The notes: generated by a model not told the origin, from the letters alone. A DNA stretch of 44,875 nt from Gemmatimonadota bacterium (GCA_003221805.1 QHUA01000001.1:1-44875); one strand, 5' to 3'. Positions 1-8,139 are shown, counted from the first letter of the stretch. Numbers and translations: made by a program.

Positions 1-1931
1 GGGGTTGGCCTGCCAGCCGTTGCACCAGATGTGTGATCGTTCGGAAGGGTGAGTATCTCCAATGCCGGCATCTTCCCGTCGCGGACGAATTCCTGAAACT
101 CGGCGAGCCAGACGTCGGCGCGCGCCTGATCGGGTATGTCCAGGTTCCAGCCCGAGTACGCGGTGTTGGTGTGGTCGAGCAGAGCGGATTTGGTAGGAGC
201 GGCTGAAACACGCGACCCCACTGCCGGCGGATCATCCGCTTCGTAGACGAACTCCCCGTAGTCCCTGTAGGTGATCCCCGCGCGTTCCGCGAGATTCCAC
301 AGATAGCCGCTAGATGGCTCGGCCACATCGTCATCCGGCACCGCGTTGCGATTGAGTCCCTGGTAATCGTAGCTCCGGCCGCGACCAGAGTAGTTAGACG
401 ATATCGTCTTCTCCGCATAGTCGGTTACGTAAGCAGCCATCGACCACTCGTGTCCGTCCGGACTCACTTCGGCGTTGACGAAGAACCGGTCAAAGATTCC
501 AAATCGCTCCGCCAGTGCGTGATGATTGGGCGACACGCTACGTGGGAAAAACACCAGCGAAGAATCTCCATCGGCCTGCTTCAAATCCCCGAACACCTGA
601 TCGTAAGTTCGATTTTCCTTGATGATGTAGATGACGTGCTCGAACGGCGGATATCGCTTCTTTGCCTGTTGGGAATTCCAGCCATTGGCGGTAGCAACGC
701 GACTCGACAGAGCATCGAGATCAGAAGTCGACGGTCTTGCCGGGTTGATCGTCAGCGTGCCGTTGATCTGCCCAAGGGTGTAGTCAGGAGTGTGAGCGGG
801 CATTGGCTGGCCCGGCTGCCAATGGCCAGGATTCGGGGCCGTACCGCGTCCTTTCGCGTTCGCTACCAGAAGATCATTCCCGTCGGCGACGACAGCAGAC
901 GGATACCAGCCAACCGGAATTCTTCCCGCGAGCGCATCGGTTCCGGTGGCGCGAGACACACCCGAGGCCGCCGCGGAGAGGTCGAACAACGCGACGGCAT
1001 TGTTGTCGGCCTCGGCAACGTATAGCCGCGACCCATCAGGCGAGAGTGCCAGCGCGTTGGGCGTGCTCCCCTCACCAACTGCCGGAGATGCATCGTTCAT
1101 AGTTGCGACGACTCGCTGTGTGCGAGTGTCGACGACGCTAACTTTGTCGGTGCTGCCCGATGCAACAAAGAGTCGGGATCCGTCACTACTGAGCAGCAGC
1201 GCGGATGGGTGTCGCGCTACGCGAATTCGAGTCCCCTGCTCGAGAGTCCCATTCGCCCGGGCGGGAAATGCCGACACCGTCCACCCACCCCACGCCGAGA
1301 CATATACAGTTCCGTCCGGCCCGGCAGTGACGCCATACGCGTATTTCTCCGTCGCCAGTCTTTGCACGACCCTGTGCGCAGCGATGTCGATCACCGCCAG
1401 GGAATCGCCAAGATTCTCGGCGACATACAGCGTCCGTCCATCGCGCGAGATGGCGATGCCCGCCGGATATCGCGTTCCACTTCTTCCTGGCTGCTTCACC
1501 GCCAGAGCGATTGAATCGGCCAGCTTTGCCTCTCCGCCGGCCCAGTCGAAGCGATAGACGACATCCTCGTTGCCTCCAGATACGTACAGCGACTTCGCAT
1601 CCGGGCTGAATGCCATCCCCAGAAAGACTGCCGGTAGTGAAATTTTTTGGACGACTCGCCCGGTTGACCTGTCGACGACCTGAATTCCCTGCTCTCGCCA
1701 TCCATTGAGCAACACAATCAGTCGGCTCCTGTCCGGCGACAGCGTCATCGCTAGCGGCAACGGACCCAGATCGTACGAGACTCCAGCCGGATCGAGTCTC
1801 GCGCCGGTGGGAAGTCTGCGCTCGCCGGAGGGATCCTGCGCCGCAATCGCGGCCTCGACTTGGGGAGAAGGCGAGTTACACGCGCTCGCGACAAACGCAA
1901 GCGCTAGAAGACAGGTGAGTTTAGAGCACAT
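1..1931 (-). CDS. Beta-propeller / phosphoesterase lipoprotein (C-terminus cut by window edge)
   Basis: The reverse frame is open from an ATG at 1931 to the window edge, giving about 643 residues without a stop. It begins with a lipoprotein signal (MCSKLTCLLALAFVASAC, lipobox ASAC at residues 15-18), so the product is probably lipid-anchored outside the inner membrane. Residues about 45-400 carry repeated YncE-type beta-propeller blades (for example FLGMAFSPDAKSLYVSGG). The alkaline-phosphatase-like phosphoesterase domain follows, with KENRTYDQVFGD near 438-449, NAEVSPDGHEW downstream, and LPNDHTSG near 629, matching the PF04185-type phosphoesterase family. The stop lies beyond position 1. 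Substrate is unknown; the family covers phosphomonoesters and phosphodiesters. It is divergent from the acetyltransferase gene, with 50 bp between the starts. Confidence 0.88.
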   Translation of the reverse strand, partial: MCSKLTCLLALAFVASACNSPSPQVEAAIAAQDPSGERRLPTGARLDPAGVSYDLGPLPLAMTLSPDRSRLIVLLNGWREQGIQVVDRSTGRVVQKISLPAVFLGMAFSPDAKSLYVSGGNEDVVYRFDWAGGEAKLADSIALAVKQPGRSGTRYPAGIAISRDGRTLYVAENLGDSLAVIDIAAHRVVQRLATEKYAYGVTAGPDGTVYVSAWGGWTVSAFPARANGTLEQGTRIRVARHPSALLLSSDGSRLFVASGSTDKVSVVDTRTQRVVATMNDASPAVGEGSTPNALALSPDGSRLYVAEADNNAVALFDLSAAASGVSRATGTDALAGRIPVGWYPSAVVADGNDLLVANAKGRGTAPNPGHWQPGQPMPAHTPDYTLGQINGTLTINPARPSTSDLDALSSRVATANGWNSQQAKKRYPPFEHVIYIIKENRTYDQVFGDLKQADGDSSLVFFPRSVSPNHHALAERFGIFDRFFVNAEVSPDGHEWSMAAYVTDYAEKTISSNYSGRGRSYDYQGLNRNAVPDDDVAEPSSGYLWNLAERAGITYRDYGEFVYEADDPPAVGSRVSAAPTKSALLDHTNTAYSGWNLDIPDQARADVWLAEFQEFVRDGKMPALEILTLPNDHTSGATAGRPT

Positions 1932-1981
1932 GCGCGAAAGATGGCATTGACACCCGATTCTGCCAGTCTGATAATCCCGAA

Positions 1982-2485
1982 ATGAGTAGCACTTCTGTAA
2001 AGACGCGGATCGTTCCGGCGACGCGTGATGACATCCCACTCATTCGACAGTTCATTCTGGAGCTGGCCGAATACGAGCGCGCGCGTCCCGGGGAAGCGCC
2101 CGTAACCGAGAAAGACATCGCCGAGACCCTTTTCGGCGAGCATCGGGCCGCCGAGGTTCTGATCGCCTACCTCGGGGACGAGCCGGCCGGCTTCGCGCTG
2201 TTCTTCCACAACTATTCCACCTGGCTCGGCAATCGCGGGATCTATCTCGAGGATCTTTTCGTCAAGCCGGCTTTCCGGAAAACCGGCGTCGGCTTCGCCT
2301 TGCTGCGCGAGCTGGCACGCATTGCGGTCGATCGCAAATGCGGGCGCGTCGATTGGGCAGTGCTCAACTGGAACGAGCTGGCCATCTCTTTCTACAAGCA
2401 GATCGGCGCCAGGCACATGGACGAATGGTCGATTTTCCGTCTCTCCGGCGACGCACTCACCCGCGTCGCGGGCGAAGCCAAATAG
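1982..2485 (+). CDS. GNAT-family N-acetyltransferase (diamine/thialysine acetyltransferase type)
   Basis: This 167-residue cytoplasmic protein has the full-length GNAT fold. Acetyl-CoA motif A is visible as EDLFVKPAFRKTGVGFALL around residues 89-107, preceded by a beta-bulge segment (GIYLED) and followed by the motif B stretch WNELAISFYKQIGA. The EDLFV form of motif A and the WN..A..FY segment are typical of the SAT1-like subfamily, which acetylates polyamines or thialysine; the true amine substrate cannot be read from sequence. In motif A the usual R-G-x-G is R-K-T-G-V-G, so the first glycine is replaced by lysine but the pyrophosphate loop remains plausible. The start ATG at 1982 follows a divergent 50-bp region without a strong ribosome binding site. 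Confidence 0.87.
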   Translation: MSSTSVKTRIVPATRDDIPLIRQFILELAEYERARPGEAPVTEKDIAETLFGEHRAAEVLIAYLGDEPAGFALFFHNYSTWLGNRGIYLEDLFVKPAFRKTGVGFALLRELARIAVDRKCGRVDWAVLNWNELAISFYKQIGARHMDEWSIFRLSGDALTRVAGEAK

Positions 2486-2492
2486 CGAGCCC

Positions 2493-2537
2493 TTGCCCCT
2501 CGCCCCTCGCCCCTTGCCCCTCACCCCTCACCCCTCG
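2493..2537 (-). repeat. 7-bp tandem repeat, G-quadruplex-prone on the minus strand
   Basis: Six consecutive 7-mers of form T(T/C)(G/A)CCCC start 7 bp after the acetyltransferase stop codon, followed by a partial seventh. On the minus strand this gives six runs of four G separated by three-base loops, a textbook intramolecular G-quadruplex pattern. It sits in the 3' region of the acetyltransferase and upstream of the small membrane-protein gene, so it could stall polymerase or act as a processing signal. The repeat is seen directly; the function is inference. Confidence 0.8.
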
Positions 2538-2647
2538 AAGGCACGCTTTGTGGAGTGAAGGCTCACACCCATTTGCGACCAATTGGGGCAGGGAATCGTC
2601 CAATATCTACGTGATGCTGGACATCGCCAGTGCAACTCTGAGGGCCA

Positions 2648-2899
2648 ATGATCTACGGACGTAGACCGCGTCAGCTGCTGGTCGTATGGGGCCTGACGAT
2701 TCTGTTCGTCGCCTTCATCTACTGGCTCGAGATCAACGCCCCTGCGCTTCACGATCTGCTGCTGCCGTTCTACTGGATCGCTCTCGGGTTAGCGATTTTC
2801 CTCACCTGGCGCTGGCTGCGCGCCCGCTCTCAGAAGGATCGACGGGTGGGTGACCGCAGACGGACAGATCGCCGCGATCATGATGTCACTTCGTCCTGA
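2648..2899 (+). CDS. Small membrane protein, two TM helices and an Arg/Asp-rich tail
   Basis: An 83-residue protein I do not recognise by family name. Two hydrophobic segments (about residues 10-25 and 35-55) flank a short loop containing EINAP, and the C-terminus is a charged tail with GDRRRTDRR, a pattern common in small uncharacterised inner-membrane proteins with RRxxDRR tails. It is probably an inner-membrane protein with both ends in the cytoplasm, which is consistent with the positive-inside rule (basic RRPRQ at the N-terminus and a basic tail). The 3' end overlaps the convergent peptidase gene by 14 bp. Confidence 0.6.
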   Translation: MIYGRRPRQLLVVWGLTILFVAFIYWLEINAPALHDLLLPFYWIALGLAIFLTWRWLRARSQKDRRVGDRRRTDRRDHDVTSS

Positions 2900-5159
2900 G
2901 GACTGAGAGAGTAAACCCGGGCGGCACCGTCGAGCCCCTCGCTATGATTCGTCCGCCGCCGACTGTGCCGGGCCTGATGCCAAAACGCAGGTAGGCGGCA
3001 GAACCGTCGCCGATGCTGACCGAGGTGATGTTGGTGCTGTCAACCGGTGATGTGTCCAGCGCCCACATCCCTTGGTTGACGACCTCGACGATCGAGCGGA
3101 TGTTCCAGCTCAGATGCGTGTAGACGGCCGGCAGACCCGGCACGAAGTCGTCTGCGTAATTGGCGATCGTCCAATCTCGAACCCAACCGGCAAGATCCGG
3201 CGTGACCGCGCGAGTGATGTTGCTGATTCCGTGAACTCCTGTTGGTGGATTCGCCAACTGGAACCACATCTGGCTCTCGGAGCCGCCGCGACGATCGGCT
3301 GCGTAGCGCAGGAATGACCAGATCGCGCCACGCGTCGGGATGAACCCGTTGTTGACGTAGGGCGAATTGTTCTCGGGGTTGGTGAGATACTCGCGAAATC
3401 TTCGGAAGTTCGCCGCGCCAAAGTTGTCGAAAGCCACCTGGATGCTTGGCGAGGCTTGAATCGTCTGATAGCTCAGATTCTGTCGCGGAGTCAGTCCACT
3501 CGACCTGTAGAACGCGAGCTCCTCGGCTTCGTGCGCAAGTCCTTCGTCGAGGAACGTATCCTCGAACGCAGCCGAGCCATTCACGTACAGGTGCCGCGAC
3601 GCGTTGATCAAATGCTGGAACTCGTGCGCCAGCGTCGCGACGGTGACAGATTTCACGAAATCGATCGTGCGCGCGTTCTGGTTGACCACCCCGTCGGGAT
3701 CGGGCACGAGTAAATAGAACATTTCCGCGAAGTTGCTCGTCGCGCAGCCGCTGACGCCGCTGACGCCGTTGCTCTGGGTAGTAGGGAAGAGATCGCGGCT
3801 GAAAAAGAAGCCACCAACGTAAAAGCCGACGTTGGGAGGAGTGAGCTCGTTCACCGCCCGCGTAAAGAACAGGATCACGTGTTGGTTCTTGTCGATGTCC
3901 GTCGGCGCGCCGAAGTTGATGGAATCGACGGGGAACACGAGCGTGTCGAAAGCGGCTCCGAAACTCTGGAAGTCGGCCGTGGTGAAGCCGTTGGCCGGAT
4001 TGGCAGTGTCGGCAACGACGATCGCCCGGTTGGTTATCGCGACAACGCGGCCGTCGCGCATGTTGGGGTTCGAGCACGCTGAATTGGCGTTGGTGTTGAA
4101 CCTCACCATGTCGCCAACGGCTGGTACGGCCACTGACATGCTGAATCGCCCTGCGCCCTGCTGCTTCGCCATTCTCGCGCCTGGAATAAGTGGAGTCAGC
4201 TCGGCGATGGAACGCTCCCTCAGCGCTAACTCGAATTCCTCACTTTGCGAGAGTTGCAGACCGGTCGCCGCTACCCTCTGAAAGCTCGGCGCGATCACTC
4301 GATTGGACGTCACGCCGGTCGTCGTGTTGCCCGTCGAGATGGAGATTCGCAGCAGCGAGCCATTGAAATCAGAGTAGTAGGGAATCGCTGTGAATTCCGC
4401 GCCGGCAGCCGTGCCCTGCACGCAGAATTCCGAAGCCGTTGCTCCGGGGAAAAACACGACCTGTCCGACACTGAGACTGGATGACTGAGAGGCCGATCCG
4501 CATGGCGGTGGCAGTACCACCACGGTGCCGGTTTTCAAGATCGACCCTGCCGTCGCGCGAACCGTCGTTGTCTTGTCCGACGCGTGGGCGGTCAGAACCG
4601 CGCCGCTTCCAAAATTGTCGGCCGTGACGATCGTGGTGTCGTTCGACTCTACATCCGTCGCCTGCGGAAGAAAATTCCCGAACCGATCCGCAGCGCGGGC
4701 CGTCAGGCGAAATGAGTCGCCGATACCCAGCAGTTCGACGGTGTCCCGCGAGAGGATGATTTGCGCCAGCTGTCCGGCAACGGCGATGACGCTGAACGTC
4801 ACCGATTTGAGGCCGACTACTGAAGCTCTGGCGCTTTGACTACCGGCGCTGTTGCCGAGCGTCCATTCGACGGTTGCCGTCCCATTGTCGTCGGTAACCG
4901 ATGACGATGCGCTCAGTGTTCCTGAAGCAGTCGACCAGTTAACCGTTACTCCCGACAAGCCCTTTCCTTGGGCGTCGGCAACCCTGATCGTGAGCGGCAA
5001 TGGCAGCTTCGTTCCAACTTCCGGGGTGGCTTGAGCGTCCCCCGAAACCAGAACGATGGTCGCCGGAGCGATACCGGGACCGGACGAATCCCCACACGCG
5101 ATCGTCAGTGAGACGACCGCGCAGCAACCTATCAGCAGCAGCCAGCCTGGGAACCGCAT
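2886..5159 (-). CDS. Ig-like domain lipoprotein with M30-type (hyicolysin-like) zinc peptidase domain
   Basis: A 757-residue exported protein. The signal peptide ends in lipobox LTIAC (Cys22), implying lipid anchoring. Residues about 30-125 form a Big-1-like immunoglobulin domain (GLSGVTVNWSTASGTL, then DNGTATVEWTLG), with a second Ig-like segment to about 220. The C-terminal half contains HEFQH at 512-516 and DEGLAHE at 538-544, consistent with two zinc histidines, the catalytic Glu513 and a downstream Glu539 as third ligand. HEFQH and a following DEG are typical of M30/hyicolysin-like peptidases. The C-terminus has a beta-rich segment like a prepeptidase domain. Likely role is degradation of extracellular protein. 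The 205-bp leader upstream contains a potentially structured RNA (5231-5303). Confidence 0.82.
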   Translation of the reverse strand: MRFPGWLLLIGCCAVVSLTIACGDSSGPGIAPATIVLVSGDAQATPEVGTKLPLPLTIRVADAQGKGLSGVTVNWSTASGTLSASSSVTDDNGTATVEWTLGNSAGSQSARASVVGLKSVTFSVIAVAGQLAQIILSRDTVELLGIGDSFRLTARAADRFGNFLPQATDVESNDTTIVTADNFGSGAVLTAHASDKTTTVRATAGSILKTGTVVVLPPPCGSASQSSSLSVGQVVFFPGATASEFCVQGTAAGAEFTAIPYYSDFNGSLLRISISTGNTTTGVTSNRVIAPSFQRVAATGLQLSQSEEFELALRERSIAELTPLIPGARMAKQQGAGRFSMSVAVPAVGDMVRFNTNANSACSNPNMRDGRVVAITNRAIVVADTANPANGFTTADFQSFGAAFDTLVFPVDSINFGAPTDIDKNQHVILFFTRAVNELTPPNVGFYVGGFFFSRDLFPTTQSNGVSGVSGCATSNFAEMFYLLVPDPDGVVNQNARTIDFVKSVTVATLAHEFQHLINASRHLYVNGSAAFEDTFLDEGLAHEAEELAFYRSSGLTPRQNLSYQTIQASPSIQVAFDNFGAANFRRFREYLTNPENNSPYVNNGFIPTRGAIWSFLRYAADRRGGSESQMWFQLANPPTGVHGISNITRAVTPDLAGWVRDWTIANYADDFVPGLPAVYTHLSWNIRSIVEVVNQGMWALDTSPVDSTNITSVSIGDGSAAYLRFGIRPGTVGGGRIIARGSTVPPGFTLSVLRTK

Positions 5160-5230
5160 ATCCTGCTCTGGGGATCAATGAGCCAAATGTACGCCGTGCG
5201 CCCGATATTGCCTGCGTCAATTGCGCATAA

Positions 5231-5303
5231 GCTACCTGACCGCACGGGGAAGTGCTTCCGGTTATTCCCCGTGACAGGCCCGGGCGGGCCAATGACAGGT
5301 AGC
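5231..5303 (-). promoter_or_regulatory. Candidate structured leader RNA (three-way junction) upstream of the M30-type peptidase
   Basis: Read on the minus strand, an outer 8-bp perfect stem (GCTACCTG with CAGGTAGC, 5296-5303 and 5231-5238) encloses two perfect hairpins. One is GGCCC-GCCC-GGGCC at 5277-5290. The other is a 9-bp stem CACGGGGAA/TTCCCCGTG (5265-5273 with 5243-5251) and a 13-nt loop. The element ends 71 bp before the peptidase start, so it would lie in that transcript's leader. I do not recognise a known riboswitch class. The pairing is seen directly; its transcription and function are inference. Confidence 0.45.
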
Positions 5304-5364
5304 CTCAGGTAAATGGAAGAAGGCAGATCAACGGCGTACGGGAAATTCTCCGCAGCGTTGGAGG

Positions 5365-5751
5365 CTAATCAGAAATTCGGGGCTCGTCGCGATCCGAAAA
5401 TTCTGGGGCGCGAAAAACCCGCCCCTGGTGACCCTCCGGCCGGATCTTCGCAGGGTCGCTGACATCAGCAAGTCCTTCGACTTCCTCAACGAAGACCTGC
5501 GTCAGCTCGTCCACTCTATCTCGAACCAATCGATCGCTGGCGCGCGAAACCGTAGCCGCACGACGCGTCACCTCGTCGATGGCAGTGCGCACCGTCGTTG
5601 CACCAGCAATCGCGATCATTCTTGAAACTGCCGTCGACGGGGCGACCTCTCCGGCCAGACATTGCACAAGAATTGCCCGCATCGCCGCCGGCTGGAGACC
5701 GTCGGTGAGACGACTGATGGCTTCGGCTTCCAGACCGGTTCGGCTGGTCAT
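5365..5751 (-). CDS. Hypothetical helical protein
   Basis: This frame encodes a plausible 128-residue protein beginning at ATG 5751 (MTSRTGLEAEAISRL). I do not recognise a family. The core, to about residue 90, is rich in Ala, Arg, Val and Glu with regular heptad-like spacing and is predicted helical. The last 35 residues are charged and probably disordered. The open frame extends up to 5841, but the added 30 residues look non-coding (Cys and Ser/His rich), so the internal start is preferred; no clear ribosome binding site supports either choice. It is on the same strand as and upstream of the M30-type peptidase, separated by 205 bp containing the structured element. Confidence 0.5.
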   Translation of the reverse strand: MTSRTGLEAEAISRLTDGLQPAAMRAILVQCLAGEVAPSTAVSRMIAIAGATTVRTAIDEVTRRAATVSRASDRLVRDRVDELTQVFVEEVEGLADVSDPAKIRPEGHQGRVFRAPEFSDRDEPRISD

Positions 5752-5892
5752 ATCGGGCGCGTGAAAATGGCTGGAGCTAGTGGAGTGCTCGCGGGCCACC
5801 GAACAGGCAGGCCCCCGGCATAGTTTCTCTAGGCACAACATGCGCCAACCGGATCAAAGACAGGCGCGACATACCGTTATAGGAGGCTGGCA

Positions 5893-6135
5893 ATGGCGGC
5901 ACGGAAATCTTCAGGTCGTAGGAGGTACGGCAAAGCGGCGTCGAAGCGCGTCGAAAGTGCGATGCGCCGTCGCAAGAAGGGGACGCTCAGATCGGGCAGA
6001 AGCGGCAGAAGAGTAACCAGTCGAAAGCAGGCTATCGCGATCGGACTGTCCGAAGCACGAAAGAAAGGCGCGAAGGTCCCCCGCAAACGCGGCAGTCGCA
6101 AACGCTCTGGAGGAAGAAAACGGTCGAGCCGTTGA
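5893..6135 (+). CDS. Small basic DUF6496-like, histone-tail-like protein
   Basis: An 80-residue, extremely basic protein. Residues about 18-57 match the DUF6496-type pattern: a short helix (KRVESAMRRRKKGTLRSG), a turn, then VTSRKQAIAIGLSEARKKG. The N-terminus (AARKSSGRRR) and C-terminus (KRGSRKRSGGRKRSSR) are Lys/Arg/Ser/Gly tails like histone H1. A strong AGGAGG Shine-Dalgarno at 5880-5885 sits seven bases before the ATG. It probably binds DNA or RNA non-specifically, perhaps as a nucleoid or stress protein; this is inferred from composition, and DUF6496 itself has no assigned function that I know of. Two other basic-tail proteins occur in this window (15752 and 40301). Confidence 0.82.
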   Translation: MAARKSSGRRRYGKAASKRVESAMRRRKKGTLRSGRSGRRVTSRKQAIAIGLSEARKKGAKVPRKRGSRKRSGGRKRSSR

Positions 6136-6145
6136 TGCTCGACCG
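6121..6145 (+). terminator. Stem-loop overlapping the stop of the DUF6496-like gene
   Basis: Perfect 8-bp inverted repeat CGGTCGAG (6121-6128) and CTCGACCG (6138-6145) with a 9-nt loop that contains the TGA stop. There is no T-tract on either side, so it is a weak candidate for intrinsic termination; it may instead protect the 3' end or serve the convergent genes. Confidence 0.35.
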
Positions 6146-6179
6146 AGAGTCATAGCTCAAACGTATCGGCGGGGCTCAT

Positions 6180-6740
6180 TCACGCTTTCGTGTACGATCT
6201 TCTGATTCTGAAAGCGTGGATCAGCGTCGGTACGTCGTGGGTCCAGACGGGAAGTACTGCTGAAATGAGGAGCCCTTCAACCTGAGCGATCAAGCCGAGC
6301 ACTATCGCGATCGCCACCCACGGCGACGCAACCCCAAAACCCATCAATAGCACCAGGGCAATGACGAGGAACAGGCCCCACACCTTGGAGCTCCAGGCGT
6401 GGTAGGCCACATCCTTGCCGAATTTCGCAAAATCGAACACGTGACGGGCCACATCGAGGCCGATCACGACCAGGCCCGGGATCGCCACGCGTCGAGCGAC
6501 GTCAGGATGGATGCGCCAGACGGCCCAGGCAGCGGTCGCATAGAAAACGAGATCCGCCCGACTGTCGAAATGCCGAAGCTCCGCACTCGAGACTCCGACT
6601 CGCCGCGCAATCACTCCGTCGAAATAGTCCGAGACGAAGGCCAGAAATATCACGCCAGCGAAGGCGAAGCCTGAAGCGTCCGCATATACCAGCCACACCA
6701 GCACTGGAGCGAGCAGCAATCTCAAAACCGTGAGCGCCAT
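6180..6740 (-). CDS. CDP-alcohol phosphatidyltransferase family membrane protein
   Basis: A 186-residue integral membrane enzyme. The CDP-alcohol phosphotransferase signature D-x2-D-G-x2-A-R-x8-G-x3-D-x3-D lies at residues 38-63: D38, D41, G42, A45, R46, D59 and D63 are all present, but the second glycine is Leu55. Several hydrophobic segments (about 5-35, 65-80, 88-100, 118-165) fit the six-helix fold. The family transfers a phosphatidyl group from CDP-diacylglycerol to an alcohol such as glycerol phosphate or inositol, making membrane phospholipid; the acceptor here cannot be told. The start at ATG 6740 was chosen because the family fold begins there; the frame stays open further upstream, inside glnA. 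It lies 37 bp downstream of glnA on the same strand, so co-transcription is likely. Confidence 0.85.
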   Translation of the reverse strand: MALTVLRLLLAPVLVWLVYADASGFAFAGVIFLAFVSDYFDGVIARRVGVSSAELRHFDSRADLVFYATAAWAVWRIHPDVARRVAIPGLVVIGLDVARHVFDFAKFGKDVAYHAWSSKVWGLFLVIALVLLMGFGVASPWVAIAIVLGLIAQVEGLLISAVLPVWTHDVPTLIHAFRIRRSYTKA

Positions 6741-6777
6741 TGGAATGGCTCTCGTCAGCTTTCCGTACTGCGTCGAC

Positions 6778-8139
6778 TCAGTACTTGGCGAGATAGTTAT
6801 CCAGCTCCCACGGGGAGACTTGCGTGATGTACTCCTGCCATTCCTGTCTCTTCGCCGCGAGAAAGTGATTGGCGATGTGCTCACCAAGCGCGTCGGTGAT
6901 GACAGTGTCCTTTTCCAGCTCGTTGCACGCTTCCTCGAGATTGTGCGGCAGGTCATCGATTCGCAGTCTGCGACGCTCCCGGTGCGACATCTCCCAGATG
7001 TTGGTGTTGACCGGCTCGCGCGCGTCGGCATTGGTTGCGATGCCATCAAGACCGGCGGCGAGCTGTACCGCCAGCGCGAGGTACGGATTAGCAGCTGGAT
7101 CCGGAATTCTTAGCTCGATTCGCGTTCCCGCGCCGCGACGATCGGGGATGCGAATCATCGGCGAGCGATTGCGCATCGACCAGGCGACATTCACCGGTGC
7201 TTCGTATCCTGGGACGAGGCGCTTGTACGAATTCACCAGGGGGTTGGTTATAGCCGTGAATCCGCGCGCGTGTCGCAGCAATCCACCTATGTAGTGCAAC
7301 GCAGTGCTCGAGAGCTCCCACTCCGCCGTCTTGTCCCAGAACGCGTTTTCTTTCCCGCGAAACAGCGATTGATGCGTGTGCATTCCGCTTCCGTTCTGGC
7401 CGAAGATCGGTTTCGGCATGAACGAGGCAGTGAGCCCGAAAGTCTGCGCGACGTACTTCACCACGAATCTGAAAGTGGCGATGTTGTCGGCCGTCTTCAG
7501 CGCCTCGGCGTACCTGAAGTCGATCTCGTGCTGGCCGTGCGCGACTTCATGGTGTGCTGCTTCGACCTCGAATCCCATTCGCTCCAGCACGTCGACGATC
7601 GCGCGTCGCGCATCTTCACCGAGGTCGGCCGGAGCGAGATCAAAGTACGATCCAACGTCGTGCGTTGTGGTCGATGGCTCTTCGTCCAGCCGTGGCTTGA
7701 ACATGAAGAACTCCGCCTCCATGCCGGCGTTCATCGTGTACCCGAGCTTTGCTGCCCGCGCGATGACTTTCTTTAGAACTCCACGCGGGTCACCGGCGAA
7801 TGGCTCGCCGTCAGTGGTATTGATGTCGCAAATGACTCTGGCGACACGGCTTTTCTCGTCTCCCCACGGAAAGATCTGAAAGGTGCCGAAGTCAGGGGCA
7901 AGGAGCATGTCGGATTCCTCGATGCGCACGAAACCCTCGATCGAGGAGCCGTCGAACATGATGTCGCCAGCTAGTGCCTTCTCGAACTGCGAGGCCGGAA
8001 CCTCGACATTCTTGTTGACGCCAAGTATGTCCGTGAACTGCAGTCTGAGAAATCGGACGTTGTTGGCATTTGCCAGATCCAGGATGTCCTTGGCGCTTGC
8101 GCCTGAGGTATCCGGGACCTCGGAGCGATGTCGGGGCAT
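6778..8139 (-). CDS. glnA: Glutamine synthetase type I (GSI-alpha)
   Basis: This 453-residue protein is a full-length GSI. It catalyses ATP-dependent amidation of glutamate to glutamine in the cytoplasm as a dodecamer. Visible motifs are the beta-grasp domain with FTDILGVNKNVEVP, DGSSIEGF, the catalytic GMEAEFFMF, the ATP/glutamate site NGSGMHTHQSLF near residues 249-260, and RNRSPMIRIP followed by RGAGTRIELRIPDPAANPYLA. The C-terminus (NIWEMSHRERRRLRIDDLP) is the short alpha-type form, without the adenylylation-tyrosine loop of the beta type, so regulation is probably by feedback or protein binding. ATG 8139 is preferred; the frame also has a GTG at 8184. It is divergent from a GSIII gene with 149 bp between. 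Confidence 0.93.
   Translation of the reverse strand: MPRHRSEVPDTSGASAKDILDLANANNVRFLRLQFTDILGVNKNVEVPASQFEKALAGDIMFDGSSIEGFVRIEESDMLLAPDFGTFQIFPWGDEKSRVARVICDINTTDGEPFAGDPRGVLKKVIARAAKLGYTMNAGMEAEFFMFKPRLDEEPSTTTHDVGSYFDLAPADLGEDARRAIVDVLERMGFEVEAAHHEVAHGQHEIDFRYAEALKTADNIATFRFVVKYVAQTFGLTASFMPKPIFGQNGSGMHTHQSLFRGKENAFWDKTAEWELSSTALHYIGGLLRHARGFTAITNPLVNSYKRLVPGYEAPVNVAWSMRNRSPMIRIPDRRGAGTRIELRIPDPAANPYLALAVQLAAGLDGIATNADAREPVNTNIWEMSHRERRRLRIDDLPHNLEEACNELEKDTVITDALGEHIANHFLAAKRQEWQEYITQVSPWELDNYLAKY

Noticed and set aside
1705-1950. Plus-strand open frame of 81 residues
   Set aside because: It lies opposite the lipoprotein gene whose signal peptide and propeller are clear.
3040-4077. Open frame of 345 residues in another frame of the M30-type peptidase gene
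   Set aside because: Arg/Pro/His-rich translation with no domain; the peptidase frame has the zinc motif and signal peptide.
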